Below are positions 1 through 4,345 of a DNA stretch of 5,238 nucleotides, piece by piece (within the stretch, counting starts at the first letter, position 1; the number at the start of each line of letters is the position of its first letter). The position numbers and the translations under genes are program-made. The notes beneath the pieces are model-generated. The model was not told where the DNA came from. It was given only the letters and a program-made list of their open reading frames with translations, and made no database searches. The DNA lies in the NCBI GenBank assembly GCA_028292075.1, contig JAQGNA010000582.1, forward strand, positions 1-5,238, in the 5' to 3' direction. The stretch comes from Rhodoferax sp. GTDB taxonomy: Bacteria; Pseudomonadota; Gammaproteobacteria; Burkholderiales; Burkholderiaceae.

Positions 1-1
1 A

Positions 2-256
2 ACCAGGCTGCGCCGTTTGGTGGTTGCCGGCGGCGTGGGTGCCAACCGCTCCTTGCGCCGTCAGCTCGACGCAGCCTGTGCCAAGGCAGGCGTGCGCGTG
101 CATTACCCCGAGCTGCACCTGTGCACCGACAACGGCGCGATGATCGCCATGGCGGGCGCCATGCGCCTGCAGGCGGGCATCGAACAGGCCAACCGCGCCT
201 ATGCCTTCGACGTCAAGCCCCGCTGGCCGCTGGACCAGCTGGCCATGCAGGCCTGA
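2..256 (+). CDS. tsaD: tRNA N6-adenosine threonylcarbamoyltransferase TsaD, C-terminal part (5' end outside window)
   Basis: This is the last 84 residues of TsaD (Gcp/YgjD/Kae1 family). The enzyme transfers the threonylcarbamoyl group from TC-AMP to A37 of tRNAs that read ANN codons, working in the cytoplasm with TsaB and TsaE. The reading frame is open to the left edge, so the gene is partial; family members are usually about 340 residues. Visible motifs are the conserved glycine-rich stretch [14 protein letters not shown] just inside the edge and CTDNGAMIA about 35 residues later. The Asp of TDNGAMIA is a known metal ligand in this ASKHA-fold family. The TTG at 17 is an internal Leu codon, not a start, because family-like sequence (TRLRR) continues upstream. 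The stop is TGA at 254-256. The next gene lies on the other strand, so this is the 3' end of its transcript; I see no U-tract terminator for it on the + strand. Confidence 0.93.
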   Translation, partial: TRLRRLVVAGGVGANRSLRRQLDAACAKAGVRVHYPELHLCTDNGAMIAMAGAMRLQAGIEQANRAYAFDVKPRWPLDQLAMQA

Positions 257-296
257 ACCGCACGAAGAAAAGCACAACCCAAAAAATGCGGGACGG

Positions 297-330
297 AAAA
301 AAGCCGGCCGCCCCAAAGAGCGACCGGCTT
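297..330 (-). terminator. Rho-independent terminator of the hsp20 gene
   Basis: Read on the - strand, AAGCCGG (330-324) pairs perfectly with CCGGCTT (307-301) across a 16-nt loop. The 3' arm runs straight into a run of T (302-297). The hairpin begins 25 nt after the hsp20 stop codon. On the + strand no T-run follows the stem, so it should not stop tsaD transcription by the intrinsic mechanism, although the hairpin could still mark the tsaD mRNA end. Confidence 0.8.
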
Positions 331-355
331 CACGTCAACACTTGCTGACTTTTGC

Positions 356-745
356 TCAGTTGATGGCGAGCTTGGCGACGTTGCTCACTGGCACCTTCTT
401 GCCCAGCTTCAGGGTCAGCACGCCGTGTTCGAGCTTGGCATCGCTGGCGGCCACGTCGATGTCCTGCGGCAGCTCATAAGCGGCCTTGTAGCTGCGAGGC
501 GCATCGGCCTGGCTCTCGATGCGGACGATGTTGCCTTCGATGCCGATGGAGAGTTGTTCCTTGGCGATGCCTGGCACGTCGAAGGTCAGGGTATAGGACT
601 GTTCGTCCTGGGTCATCTGGTGGCGTTTGGGCAGCGGTGCCTGCAGTTGTTCGTCAACAAGGCGGTCGAGGGAACGCAGCGCGCCGACCGAGGCGGAACG
701 GCGCACCAGCGCTGGGGAAACACGTGAAGTGGTGGCAAAAAACAT
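356..745 (-). CDS. Small heat-shock protein, Hsp20/alpha-crystallin family
   Basis: This is a 129-residue ATP-independent holdase chaperone, expected to form cytoplasmic oligomers that bind unfolding proteins. A short N-terminal arm (about 1-42, rich in Arg and Ser) precedes the alpha-crystallin domain (about 43-117). The domain starts at YTLTFDVPGI, a typical beta-strand and loop of the family, and ends at the signature A-x-x-x-n-G-V-L (A103 to L110, followed by TLKLGKK). The C-terminal tail carries V118-P119-V120, a candidate I/V-x-I/V motif that in other members docks neighbouring subunits; LAI near the end is an alternative. The ATG at 745 was chosen because AGGAG (757-753) lies 7 nt upstream. 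A GTG at 778 would only add an arm lacking family features. The gene is a single unit, divergent from the substrate-binding protein and closed by its own terminator. A CTTGAAA element upstream suggests heat-shock control. The exact subclass (IbpA-like or other) cannot be assigned by eye. Confidence 0.93.
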   Translation of the reverse strand: MFFATTSRVSPALVRRSASVGALRSLDRLVDEQLQAPLPKRHQMTQDEQSYTLTFDVPGIAKEQLSIGIEGNIVRIESQADAPRSYKAAYELPQDIDVAASDAKLEHGVLTLKLGKKVPVSNVAKLAIN

Positions 746-796
746 GGATTGGCTCCTAGTACACTGCGCGGCTTTCACATCGATCGCCGCCTGTGT

Positions 797-827
797 CCTA
801 TCTGTGCCCGGCGTGTTTCATTTCAAG
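797..827 (-). promoter_or_regulatory. Candidate sigma32-type promoter of hsp20
   Basis: On the - strand 827-821 reads CTTGAAA, identical to the core of the sigma32 (RpoH) -35 consensus. A convincing CCCCAT-type -10 is not visible at the expected distance; the best stretch is GCACAGATAGG around 807-797. The -35 part is therefore strong and the -10 weak. TTGAAA also matches 5 of 6 bases of a sigma70 -35. Transcription would begin near 790 and give a leader of about 45 nt before the ATG at 745. The element sits only 12 bp from the start of the divergent + strand gene. Confidence 0.45.
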
Positions 828-838
828 AGAATGTGCCC

Positions 839-2119
839 ATGTTTAAGTTTCGCCGACAGGTCTTGAAATCGCTGGCGGCAGCGCTATGTGCCCCGGGCTT
901 CGTGCCGCATGCGGGTGCCCAGGCCGCTGCCGGCCCCATCAAGGTGGCCATGATCGAAGGCTTGAGCGGCGGCAACGCGAATGGCGGCGAGGCGGTTTTC
1001 CGCAACCTAGCCTGGGCTGTGGAACGCGTGAACGAGCGCGGAGGCGTACGCCTGCCAGGCGGCGCCCGGCGCTTGAGCCTGGAGCAGTACGACAGCAAGG
1101 GCCAGATCGACGAGGCCTTGTCGACTTTCCGGTCTGCCGTCGACGACGGTGCGCAGTTCATCGTGCAGGGCAATTCGTCGGCGGTGGCCGCGGCCCTGAT
1201 CGATGCGGTCAACAAGCACAACGAACGAGAGCCGGGGCGCCGCGTCGTCTTTTTGAACTACTCCGCGGTGGACCCGATCCTGACCAACGAAAAGTGCAGC
1301 TTTTGGCACTTTCGCTTCGACGCCCACGGCGACATGCGGATGGCCGCGCTGCTGTCCGTGTTGAAGGACGACCGGAGCCTGAAGTCGGTGTACCTCTTCG
1401 GGCAGGACTACAGCTTCGGGCAGGCCGTGCTGCGCGAAGCCCGCCGGCAGATCAACATTTTGCGGCCGGACATCCAGATCGTCGGCGATGAACTGCACCC
1501 CTTGCTGCGCATCAAGGACTTCGCGCCGTATGCGGCCAAGATCAAGGCCAGCGGCGCCGACGCCATCGTCACCGGCAACTTCAGCAACGACCTGACGCTG
1601 TTGGTGAAGGCGGCGAAGGACGTGGGCTTTGACGGCAAGTTCTACACGTTCTATGGCAACGCGCTGGGGGCGCCCGCGGCCATCGGCGACGCCGGTATCG
1701 GCAAGGTCATCGCCGTGGCCGACTGGCTGCCCAACGTGCCCGGCGCGCCGAGCGAGGCTTTTTACCAGTCGTTCCGCCGGCGGTTTCCGAAGCCGGCTGA
1801 CGACTATGTCCACATGCGCATGCATCTGCTGATCGAAGCCCTGGCCCAGAGCATCGAAAAGGCCGGAACGACCGACGCCGTGGCCGTGGCCACGCAGCTC
1901 GAACGCGTGCAAGTCAGCCTCGGTGGACAAACCGGCAGCATGCGCGCTGCGGACCACCAGTTTCAGCAGCCGCTCGTCGTCGGCATGATGGACCGCCTGG
2001 GCACACCCGGCGTGAAGTTAGATGTCGAAGGTTCGGGCTATGGGTTCAGGGTGATCAAGCAGATCGGCCCGGCCGTAGCCGAGCAGCCGCAGACCTGCAG
2101 GATGGTCCGGCCGGCTTGA
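839..2119 (+). CDS. ABC transporter substrate-binding protein, branched-chain amino acid (LivJ/LivK, Peripla_BP_6) type
   Basis: This is a 426-residue periplasmic binding protein of the type I fold used by branched-chain amino acid, amide and urea ABC importers. Residues 1-29 form a signal peptide: FRRQVLK at 4-10, a short hydrophobic Ala/Leu core, then AQA (27-29) as the likely cleavage site. The twin arginine followed by x-V-L-K resembles a Tat motif. C17 does not sit in a lipobox, so a soluble protein is expected. The mature part opens with IKVAMIEGLSGG and a Gly-rich turn, then AVERVNERGG, matching the ligand-loop start of the family. VYLFGQDYSFG and GADAIVTGNFSNDL are typical second-lobe segments. 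Two cysteines remain after cleavage (C153, C420). The ATG at 839 is preceded by a weak AAGAGA site (825-830); a TTG further upstream lacks support. No permease or ATPase gene is adjacent, so the substrate and the cognate transporter are unknown. Ligand specificity cannot be read from the sequence. Confidence 0.9.
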   Translation: MFKFRRQVLKSLAAALCAPGFVPHAGAQAAAGPIKVAMIEGLSGGNANGGEAVFRNLAWAVERVNERGGVRLPGGARRLSLEQYDSKGQIDEALSTFRSAVDDGAQFIVQGNSSAVAAALIDAVNKHNEREPGRRVVFLNYSAVDPILTNEKCSFWHFRFDAHGDMRMAALLSVLKDDRSLKSVYLFGQDYSFGQAVLREARRQINILRPDIQIVGDELHPLLRIKDFAPYAAKIKASGADAIVTGNFSNDLTLLVKAAKDVGFDGKFYTFYGNALGAPAAIGDAGIGKVIAVADWLPNVPGAPSEAFYQSFRRRFPKPADDYVHMRMHLLIEALAQSIEKAGTTDAVAVATQLERVQVSLGGQTGSMRAADHQFQQPLVVGMMDRLGTPGVKLDVEGSGYGFRVIKQIGPAVAEQPQTCRMVRPA

Positions 2120-2130
2120 GGGCCGCTTGC

Positions 2131-2158
2131 GTCTGCGGCGGCAGATTGCGCCGCGGGC
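2131..2158. other. GC-rich hairpin between convergent genes
   Basis: GCGGCG (2135-2140) pairs with CGCCGC (2149-2154). The stem extends to about 10 bp if two wobble pairs are allowed, with an 8-nt loop. It begins 12 nt after the stop codon of the substrate-binding protein gene. No T-run follows on either strand, so it is not a standard intrinsic terminator. It could still stabilise the mRNA 3' end or act with Rho. A 9-bp direct repeat CGGGCATGC (2158-2166 and 2174-2182) follows it. Nothing else is evident in the 135-bp gap before the small convergent gene. Confidence 0.4.
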
Positions 2159-2254
2159 GGGCATGCGCGTGGCCGGGCATGCTGCGCATACCCCACCCAA
2201 ATGGCATTGACGCCGAGCCGGCCGAGACGAGAACGTCGCCGGTTCCGCTGCACG

Positions 2255-2494
2255 TCACCCCGTATAGCCAGCGCAAGCGCCCGCGTTCACCCGCCCCTTG
2301 CATTCCCTCAGCAGTCGCCGGTCGCGCTCGGCCGTTGTTTCGGCGCTGCCGGGGACGAATTTCGGCGCCTTGCCGCCTGCTTTCTTCTTGGCCTTGGCGG
2401 TTTGGTCGGAAGCGGGCGGATGCTTGCTGACGTTGGCGTCCGCGTGGGGGACGAACAGGGCGCACACCAACAGGGCGGCGATTGAAGGGCGCAT
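2255..2494 (-). CDS. Small secreted protein of unknown function with a C-terminal cysteine pair
   Basis: This 79-residue protein has a clear Sec-type signal peptide: MRPS, a hydrophobic core IAALLVCALFV, and ADA (18-20) as the likely cleavage site. The mature part (about 59 residues) has a lysine-rich linker with AKAKKKAGGK (33-42). A more conserved-looking tail follows, with AERDRRLLRECKG and NAGACAGY. C65 and C74 are nine residues apart and could form a disulphide in the periplasm. The ATG at 2494 is supported by GAGGA (2505-2501), 6 nt upstream. The tail reminds me of small hypothetical proteins of Comamonadaceae, but this is unverified memory and I cannot give a function. A PsiF-like assignment was considered but the motif does not match. 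The gene is convergent with the substrate-binding protein gene and divergent from the aminotransferase gene, so it is probably transcribed alone. Coding status is likely, given the good start site and signal peptide. Confidence 0.75.
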   Translation of the reverse strand: MRPSIAALLVCALFVPHADANVSKHPPASDQTAKAKKKAGGKAPKFVPGSAETTAERDRRLLRECKGRVNAGACAGYTG

Positions 2495-2547
2495 GGCATT
2501 TCCTCGTGAAGAAGCGTGACCGCAGCCTTGTGTGCGTTGCCGGCCGC

Positions 2548-2564
2548 GATCGTCCGTTACGATC
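2548..2564. promoter_or_regulatory. 17-bp dyad, candidate operator between divergent genes
   Basis: GATCGT (2548-2553) and ACGATC (2559-2564) form a perfect 6-bp inverted repeat around a 5-bp spacer. The dyad lies in the 122-bp region between the small secreted protein gene and the aminotransferase gene. TACGAT (2558-2563), a 4-of-6 match to a -10 box for the + strand, overlaps its right arm, with TTGCCG (2537-2542) 15 bp upstream as a poor -35. The geometry fits a dimeric repressor site, but no regulator gene is nearby and a dyad of this size can occur by chance. Confidence 0.25.
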
Positions 2565-2616
2565 CAGTCCTGCCAACGCGGCTGTTCAGTGGTTCGTTTC
2601 TACTCCGATTTTCAAC

Positions 2617-3786
2617 ATGCGCCAAGCCATCCAGCACCTCGAAGAGTCCAAGATCCGTGAAGTTGCCAATGCCGGCATGGGGCGCAGCGATGTGCTCGCG
2701 TTCTGGTTCGGCGAAAGCGACGAGGTCACTCCCGAATTCATCCGCCAGGCCGCCATCGACTCCTTGCAGAGCGGTGAGACGTTCTATTCGCACAACCTCG
2801 GCCTGCCCGAGCTGAGGGAAGCCGTCGCCACCTACATGAGCGCCCACCACGCGGCCATTGGGAAGGAGCGCATCGCCATCACCTCCGGCGGCGTGAATGC
2901 GCTGATGCTCGCGGTGCAGATGCTGGTCGAGTCGGGCGACGAAGTGGTGGCGGTGACGCCGGTGTGGCCCAACCTCACCGCCCAGCCCGCCATCATGGGA
3001 GCCAAGCTGCGCTGCGTTGCGCTGAAGCCGGTGGACAGCGGGCCGGAAAAGGGCGCCTGGGCGCTCGACCTCGATGTGCTGCTGGCGGCCATCACCTCGA
3101 ACACCAAGCTCCTCATCATCAATGCGCCGAACAACCCGACCGGATGGACGCTGACCCGCGGGGAGCAGCAGGCCATCGTCGACCACTGCCGCCGCACAGG
3201 CACCTGGATCCTCTCGGACGAGGTCTACGAGCGCCTGTACTACGAGCCGAGCGCGAACGGCTGCGCGCCGAGCTTCCTTGACGTGACATCGCCGGACGAC
3301 CGCCTCGTGGTGGTGCACAGCTTTTCGAAGAGCTTCCTCATGACCGGCTGGCGGCTCGGCTGGCTCGTGATGCCGGCCGCCATGACGCACGACATGGGCA
3401 AGCTCATCGAGTTCAACACCTCCTGCGCCAGCGTCTTCACCCAACGTGCGGGCCTGGTTGCGCTGCAGCGCACGCTCGAAGTGACCCCGCGCGTGGTGGC
3501 CCATCTGAAGCGATGCCGCGACACGCTGCTGCCTTTGCTGCAGGCCTTGCCTGGCGTGACGGTGGCACCTGCGAAAGGTGGCATGTACGCGTTCTTCAAG
3601 CTCACCGGGCACGACGACTCGCTGGTCACGGCCAAGCGGCTCGTGGTCGAGGCCGGCCTGGGCCTGGCACCCGGCAATGCTTTCTCGCCCGAGGCGCAGG
3701 GCTGGTTGCGCTGGTGTTTTGCATCCAAGGACCCGAGCCGCCTGGTGGCTGGGGTCGAACGGCTCAAGAAGTGGGCTATAATCTGA
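2617..3786 (+). CDS. PLP-dependent aminotransferase, class I/II (aspartate aminotransferase fold type I)
   Basis: This complete 389-residue cytoplasmic enzyme moves an amino group from an amino acid to a 2-oxo acid through pyridoxal phosphate. The active-site set is all visible: NAPNNPTG with the PLP-contacting N173, SDEVYERL with D201 (pyridine nitrogen) and Y204, SFSKSFLMTGWRLGW with the Schiff-base lysine K238 and phosphate-binding R246, and R365 in GWLRWCFA, which should bind the substrate carboxylate. The length is normal for the subgroup of about 390 residues. The ATG at 2617 fits the usual start (MRQAIQHLEESKIREVANAG), but no Shine-Dalgarno sequence is visible before it. An upstream in-frame extension to 2482 has no family character. 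Substrate preference is not readable; aspartate, aromatic or branched-chain amino acids are all possible, so no symbol is given. The gene is transcribed alone, and its last codons contain a TATAAT box that may belong to the downstream tRNA cluster. Confidence 0.95.
   Translation: MRQAIQHLEESKIREVANAGMGRSDVLAFWFGESDEVTPEFIRQAAIDSLQSGETFYSHNLGLPELREAVATYMSAHHAAIGKERIAITSGGVNALMLAVQMLVESGDEVVAVTPVWPNLTAQPAIMGAKLRCVALKPVDSGPEKGAWALDLDVLLAAITSNTKLLIINAPNNPTGWTLTRGEQQAIVDHCRRTGTWILSDEVYERLYYEPSANGCAPSFLDVTSPDDRLVVVHSFSKSFLMTGWRLGWLVMPAAMTHDMGKLIEFNTSCASVFTQRAGLVALQRTLEVTPRVVAHLKRCRDTLLPLLQALPGVTVAPAKGGMYAFFKLTGHDDSLVTAKRLVVEAGLGLAPGNAFSPEAQGWLRWCFASKDPSRLVAGVERLKKWAII
3777..3782 (+). promoter_or_regulatory. 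Candidate distal promoter (-10 box) of the tRNA cluster, inside the aminotransferase stop region
   Basis: This is a perfect TATAAT overlapping the last sense codons of the aminotransferase gene. The -35 is poor: TCGAAC (3755-3760) matches 3 of 6 bases, at 16 bp. The box and its downstream GAGGCTTG copy the proximal tRNA-Gly promoter, which argues that it is used and not accidental. Transcription would start near 3789 and yield a leader of about 100 nt before tRNA-Gly. Confidence 0.45.
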
Positions 3787-3787
3787 G

Positions 3788-3823
3788 GCTTGCCAAATTG
3801 CAGTTAAATGCGGTGCGGCAAGC
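3788..3823 (+). other. Hairpin at the predicted 5' end of the distal tRNA transcript
   Basis: GCTTGCC (3788-3794) pairs perfectly with GGCAAGC (3817-3823). A nested weaker stem (3798-3802 with 3809-3813, including two G-T pairs) closes the loop GTTAAA. The structure starts within a base or so of the predicted start of a transcript from the distal TATAAT. No T-run follows, so it does not look like a terminator for the aminotransferase gene. It may be a leader structure or a weak 3'-end hairpin. Confidence 0.4.
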
Positions 3824-3864
3824 AAAGTCCCGGAGTGCGGCGCTGGTTTTCGATGAAAATTAAG

Positions 3865-3873
3865 TGCTATAAT
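3865..3873 (+). promoter_or_regulatory. Proximal promoter of tRNA-Gly, extended -10
   Basis: TGCTATAAT carries a perfect -10 box (3868-3873) with an extended TGn element, which explains how it could work without a good -35 (none is visible at 16-18 bp). The -10 ends 14 bp before the first base of tRNA-Gly, so a start near 3880 leaves a trailer of about 8 nt for RNase P to remove. The G/C-rich discriminator TCGAGGC is typical of stable-RNA promoters under stringent (ppGpp) control. Confidence 0.75.
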
Positions 3874-3887
3874 TCGAGGCTTGAAAC

Positions 3888-3963
3888 GCGGGAGTAGCTC
3901 AGTTGGTAGAGCGCAACCTTGCCAAGGTTGAGGTCGAGAGTTCGAGACTCTTCTCCCGCTCCA
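3888..3963 (+). tRNA. tRNA-Gly (anticodon GCC)
   Basis: This 76-nt tRNA gene includes an encoded CCA end (3961-3963). The acceptor stem GCGGGAG (3888-3894) pairs with CTCCCGC (3953-3959), and T3960 is the discriminator. The anticodon stem CAACC/GGTTG encloses the loop TTGCCAA with anticodon GCC at 3921-3923. The T-arm is GAGAG, TTCGAGA, CTCTT with one wobble pair. It reads GGC and GGU codons. It is the first gene of a Gly-Cys-Leu cluster in the same order as glyW-cysT-leuZ of E. coli, and is preceded by a strong extended -10. Confidence 0.98.
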
Positions 3964-3970
3964 AATTACG

Positions 3971-3998
3971 AAAAGGGAAGCCGCAAGCTTCCCTTTTT
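3971..3998 (+). terminator. Terminator-like hairpin after tRNA-Gly
   Basis: AAAAGGGAAG (3971-3980) pairs perfectly with CTTCCCTTTT (3988-3997). An extra C-G pair (3981/3987) leaves a 5-nt loop CGCAA, and the T-run reaches 3998. It starts 8 nt after the CCA end of tRNA-Gly. The form is that of an intrinsic terminator, and the A-run on the other side makes it potentially bidirectional. It separates tRNA-Gly from tRNA-Cys. Confidence 0.8.
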
Positions 3999-4025
3999 CA
4001 TTGAGAGAGTCAGAAGACATAATTT

Positions 4026-4099
4026 GGCGCGGTAACAAAGCGGTTATGTACCGGATTGCAAATCCGGCTAGCCCGGTTCGACTCCGGGCCGCGCCTCCA
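4026..4099 (+). tRNA. tRNA-Cys (anticodon GCA)
   Basis: This 74-nt gene has encoded CCA (4097-4099). The acceptor stem GGCGCGG (4026-4032) pairs with CCGCGCC (4089-4095), and the discriminator is U4096, a known identity base for cysteinyl-tRNA synthetase. The anticodon stem CCGGA/TCCGG encloses TTGCAAA with anticodon GCA at 4058-4060. It reads UGC and UGU. No promoter is visible in the 27 nt between the preceding hairpin and this gene. CATAAT (4018-4023) is too close, since its start site would fall inside the tRNA. Expression may therefore depend on read-through from the tRNA-Gly promoter. Confidence 0.98.
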
Positions 4100-4103
4100 A
4101 ATC

Positions 4104-4145
4104 AAGCAGCCCCGACGACCACCGTGTTGCCGGGGCTGTTTTTTT
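4104..4145 (+). terminator. Intrinsic terminator after tRNA-Cys
   Basis: CAGCCCCG (4107-4114) pairs perfectly with CGGGGCTG (4131-4138). The stem extends outward through a G-T and two A-T pairs (4104-4106 with 4139-4141). The inner 16 nt can form four more pairs after one mismatch. Seven T residues (4139-4145) follow the stem core. By sequence this is the strongest terminator in the window. It lies between tRNA-Cys and tRNA-Leu. Confidence 0.9.
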
Positions 4146-4154
4146 GATGTGCAA

Positions 4155-4173
4155 TGCCATGTCTTTCATGGCA
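4155..4173 (+). other. Short perfect hairpin upstream of tRNA-Leu
   Basis: TGCCATG (4155-4161) pairs with CATGGCA (4167-4173) across a 5-nt loop TCTTT, 19 nt before tRNA-Leu. It could be a processing structure in a pre-tRNA or a protein-binding dyad. No T-run follows. No good promoter for tRNA-Leu is seen here; TTGATG (4144-4149) has no partner -10. Confidence 0.4.
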
Positions 4174-4192
4174 CGAGCTCATGGCGCAAGCG

Positions 4193-4285
4193 GCCTCGAT
4201 GGTGAAATTGGTAGACACAGCGGACTTAAAATCCGCCGCTTACCCGTGAGGGGGCGTACCGGTTCGACCCCGGTTCGAGGCACCA
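4193..4285 (+). tRNA. tRNA-Leu (anticodon TAA)
   Basis: This class II tRNA gene is 93 nt with encoded CCA (4283-4285). The acceptor stem GCCTCGA (4193-4199) pairs perfectly with TCGAGGC (4275-4281), and the discriminator A4282 is the leucine identity base. The anticodon stem GCGGA/TCCGC encloses CTTAAAA with anticodon TAA at 4227-4229. The long variable arm of about 21 nt is folded around CCC/GGG with loop GTGA. The T-arm is CCGG TTCGACC CCGG. It reads UUA and UUG. It is third in the Gly-Cys-Leu order but stands 93 bp after tRNA-Cys, beyond a strong terminator. Confidence 0.98.
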
Positions 4286-4333
4286 CCCGTTTTCTGCTTC
4301 TGGACGCGGATTCCAAACCCTTCCAAAAGCGCC

Positions 4334-4339
4334 TAATAT
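4334..4339 (+). promoter_or_regulatory. Candidate -10 box placed for a leaderless mRNA
   Basis: TAATAT matches 4 of 6 bases of the -10 consensus and ends 6 bp before the ATG at 4346. A start site 6-7 bp downstream would coincide with the A of ATG. TTCCAA (4311-4316) is a 3-of-6 -35 at 17 bp. No Shine-Dalgarno sequence lies between this box and the ATG. The match is modest; read-through from tRNA-Leu is an alternative, as no intrinsic terminator is visible in the 60-bp gap. Confidence 0.35.
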
Positions 4340-4345
4340 CTGAAC

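Larger units (their letters stand above)
3775..3883 (+). repeat. Pair of 18-bp imperfect direct repeats (promoter core duplicated)
   Basis: Copies lie at 3775-3792 and 3866-3883, 91 bp apart. Each reads GCTATAAT, two variable bases, then GAGGCTTG, giving 16 of 18 identical positions. Each contains a full -10 box and the discriminator/start region. The DNA between the copies is otherwise unrelated to either. Confidence 0.8.

Noticed and set aside
425..727. 100-codon + strand frame antisense to hsp20
   Set aside because: It is a shadow of the Hsp20 coding sequence with no start signal.
746..790. RNA thermometer (ROSE or fourU type) in the hsp20 leader
   Set aside because: A GCGGC/GCCGC stem exists (786-790 with 768-772), but nothing in the leader pairs with the AGGAG at 757-753, so there is no sign of temperature-controlled masking of the ribosome binding site.
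1007..1957. Long open frame of 316 codons on the - strand, antisense to the substrate-binding protein gene
   Set aside because: It mirrors a well-supported + strand gene with family motifs and a signal peptide. The translated product is rich in His, Arg, Val and Gln with no recognisable motif, as expected for a shadow frame in GC-rich DNA.
3789..3796. CTTGCCAA identical to the anticodon loop of tRNA-Gly, suggesting a tRNA remnant or decoy
   Set aside because: Only 8 bases match, with no acceptor, D- or T-arm around them; coincidence is the simpler explanation.
4018..4023. CATAAT as a promoter for tRNA-Cys
   Set aside because: It ends only 2 bp before the tRNA, so transcription would start inside the mature sequence.
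2557..4038. Open frame of 493 codons on the - strand across the aminotransferase gene
   Set aside because: It runs through the antisense of the tRNA-Gly gene and of a complete aminotransferase with all active-site residues, and the product is low-complexity Arg/His/Gln sequence.
3888..4285. Integration (att) site at the tRNA genes
   Set aside because: No duplicated tRNA 3' end, integrase or foreign-looking DNA is visible in the window.
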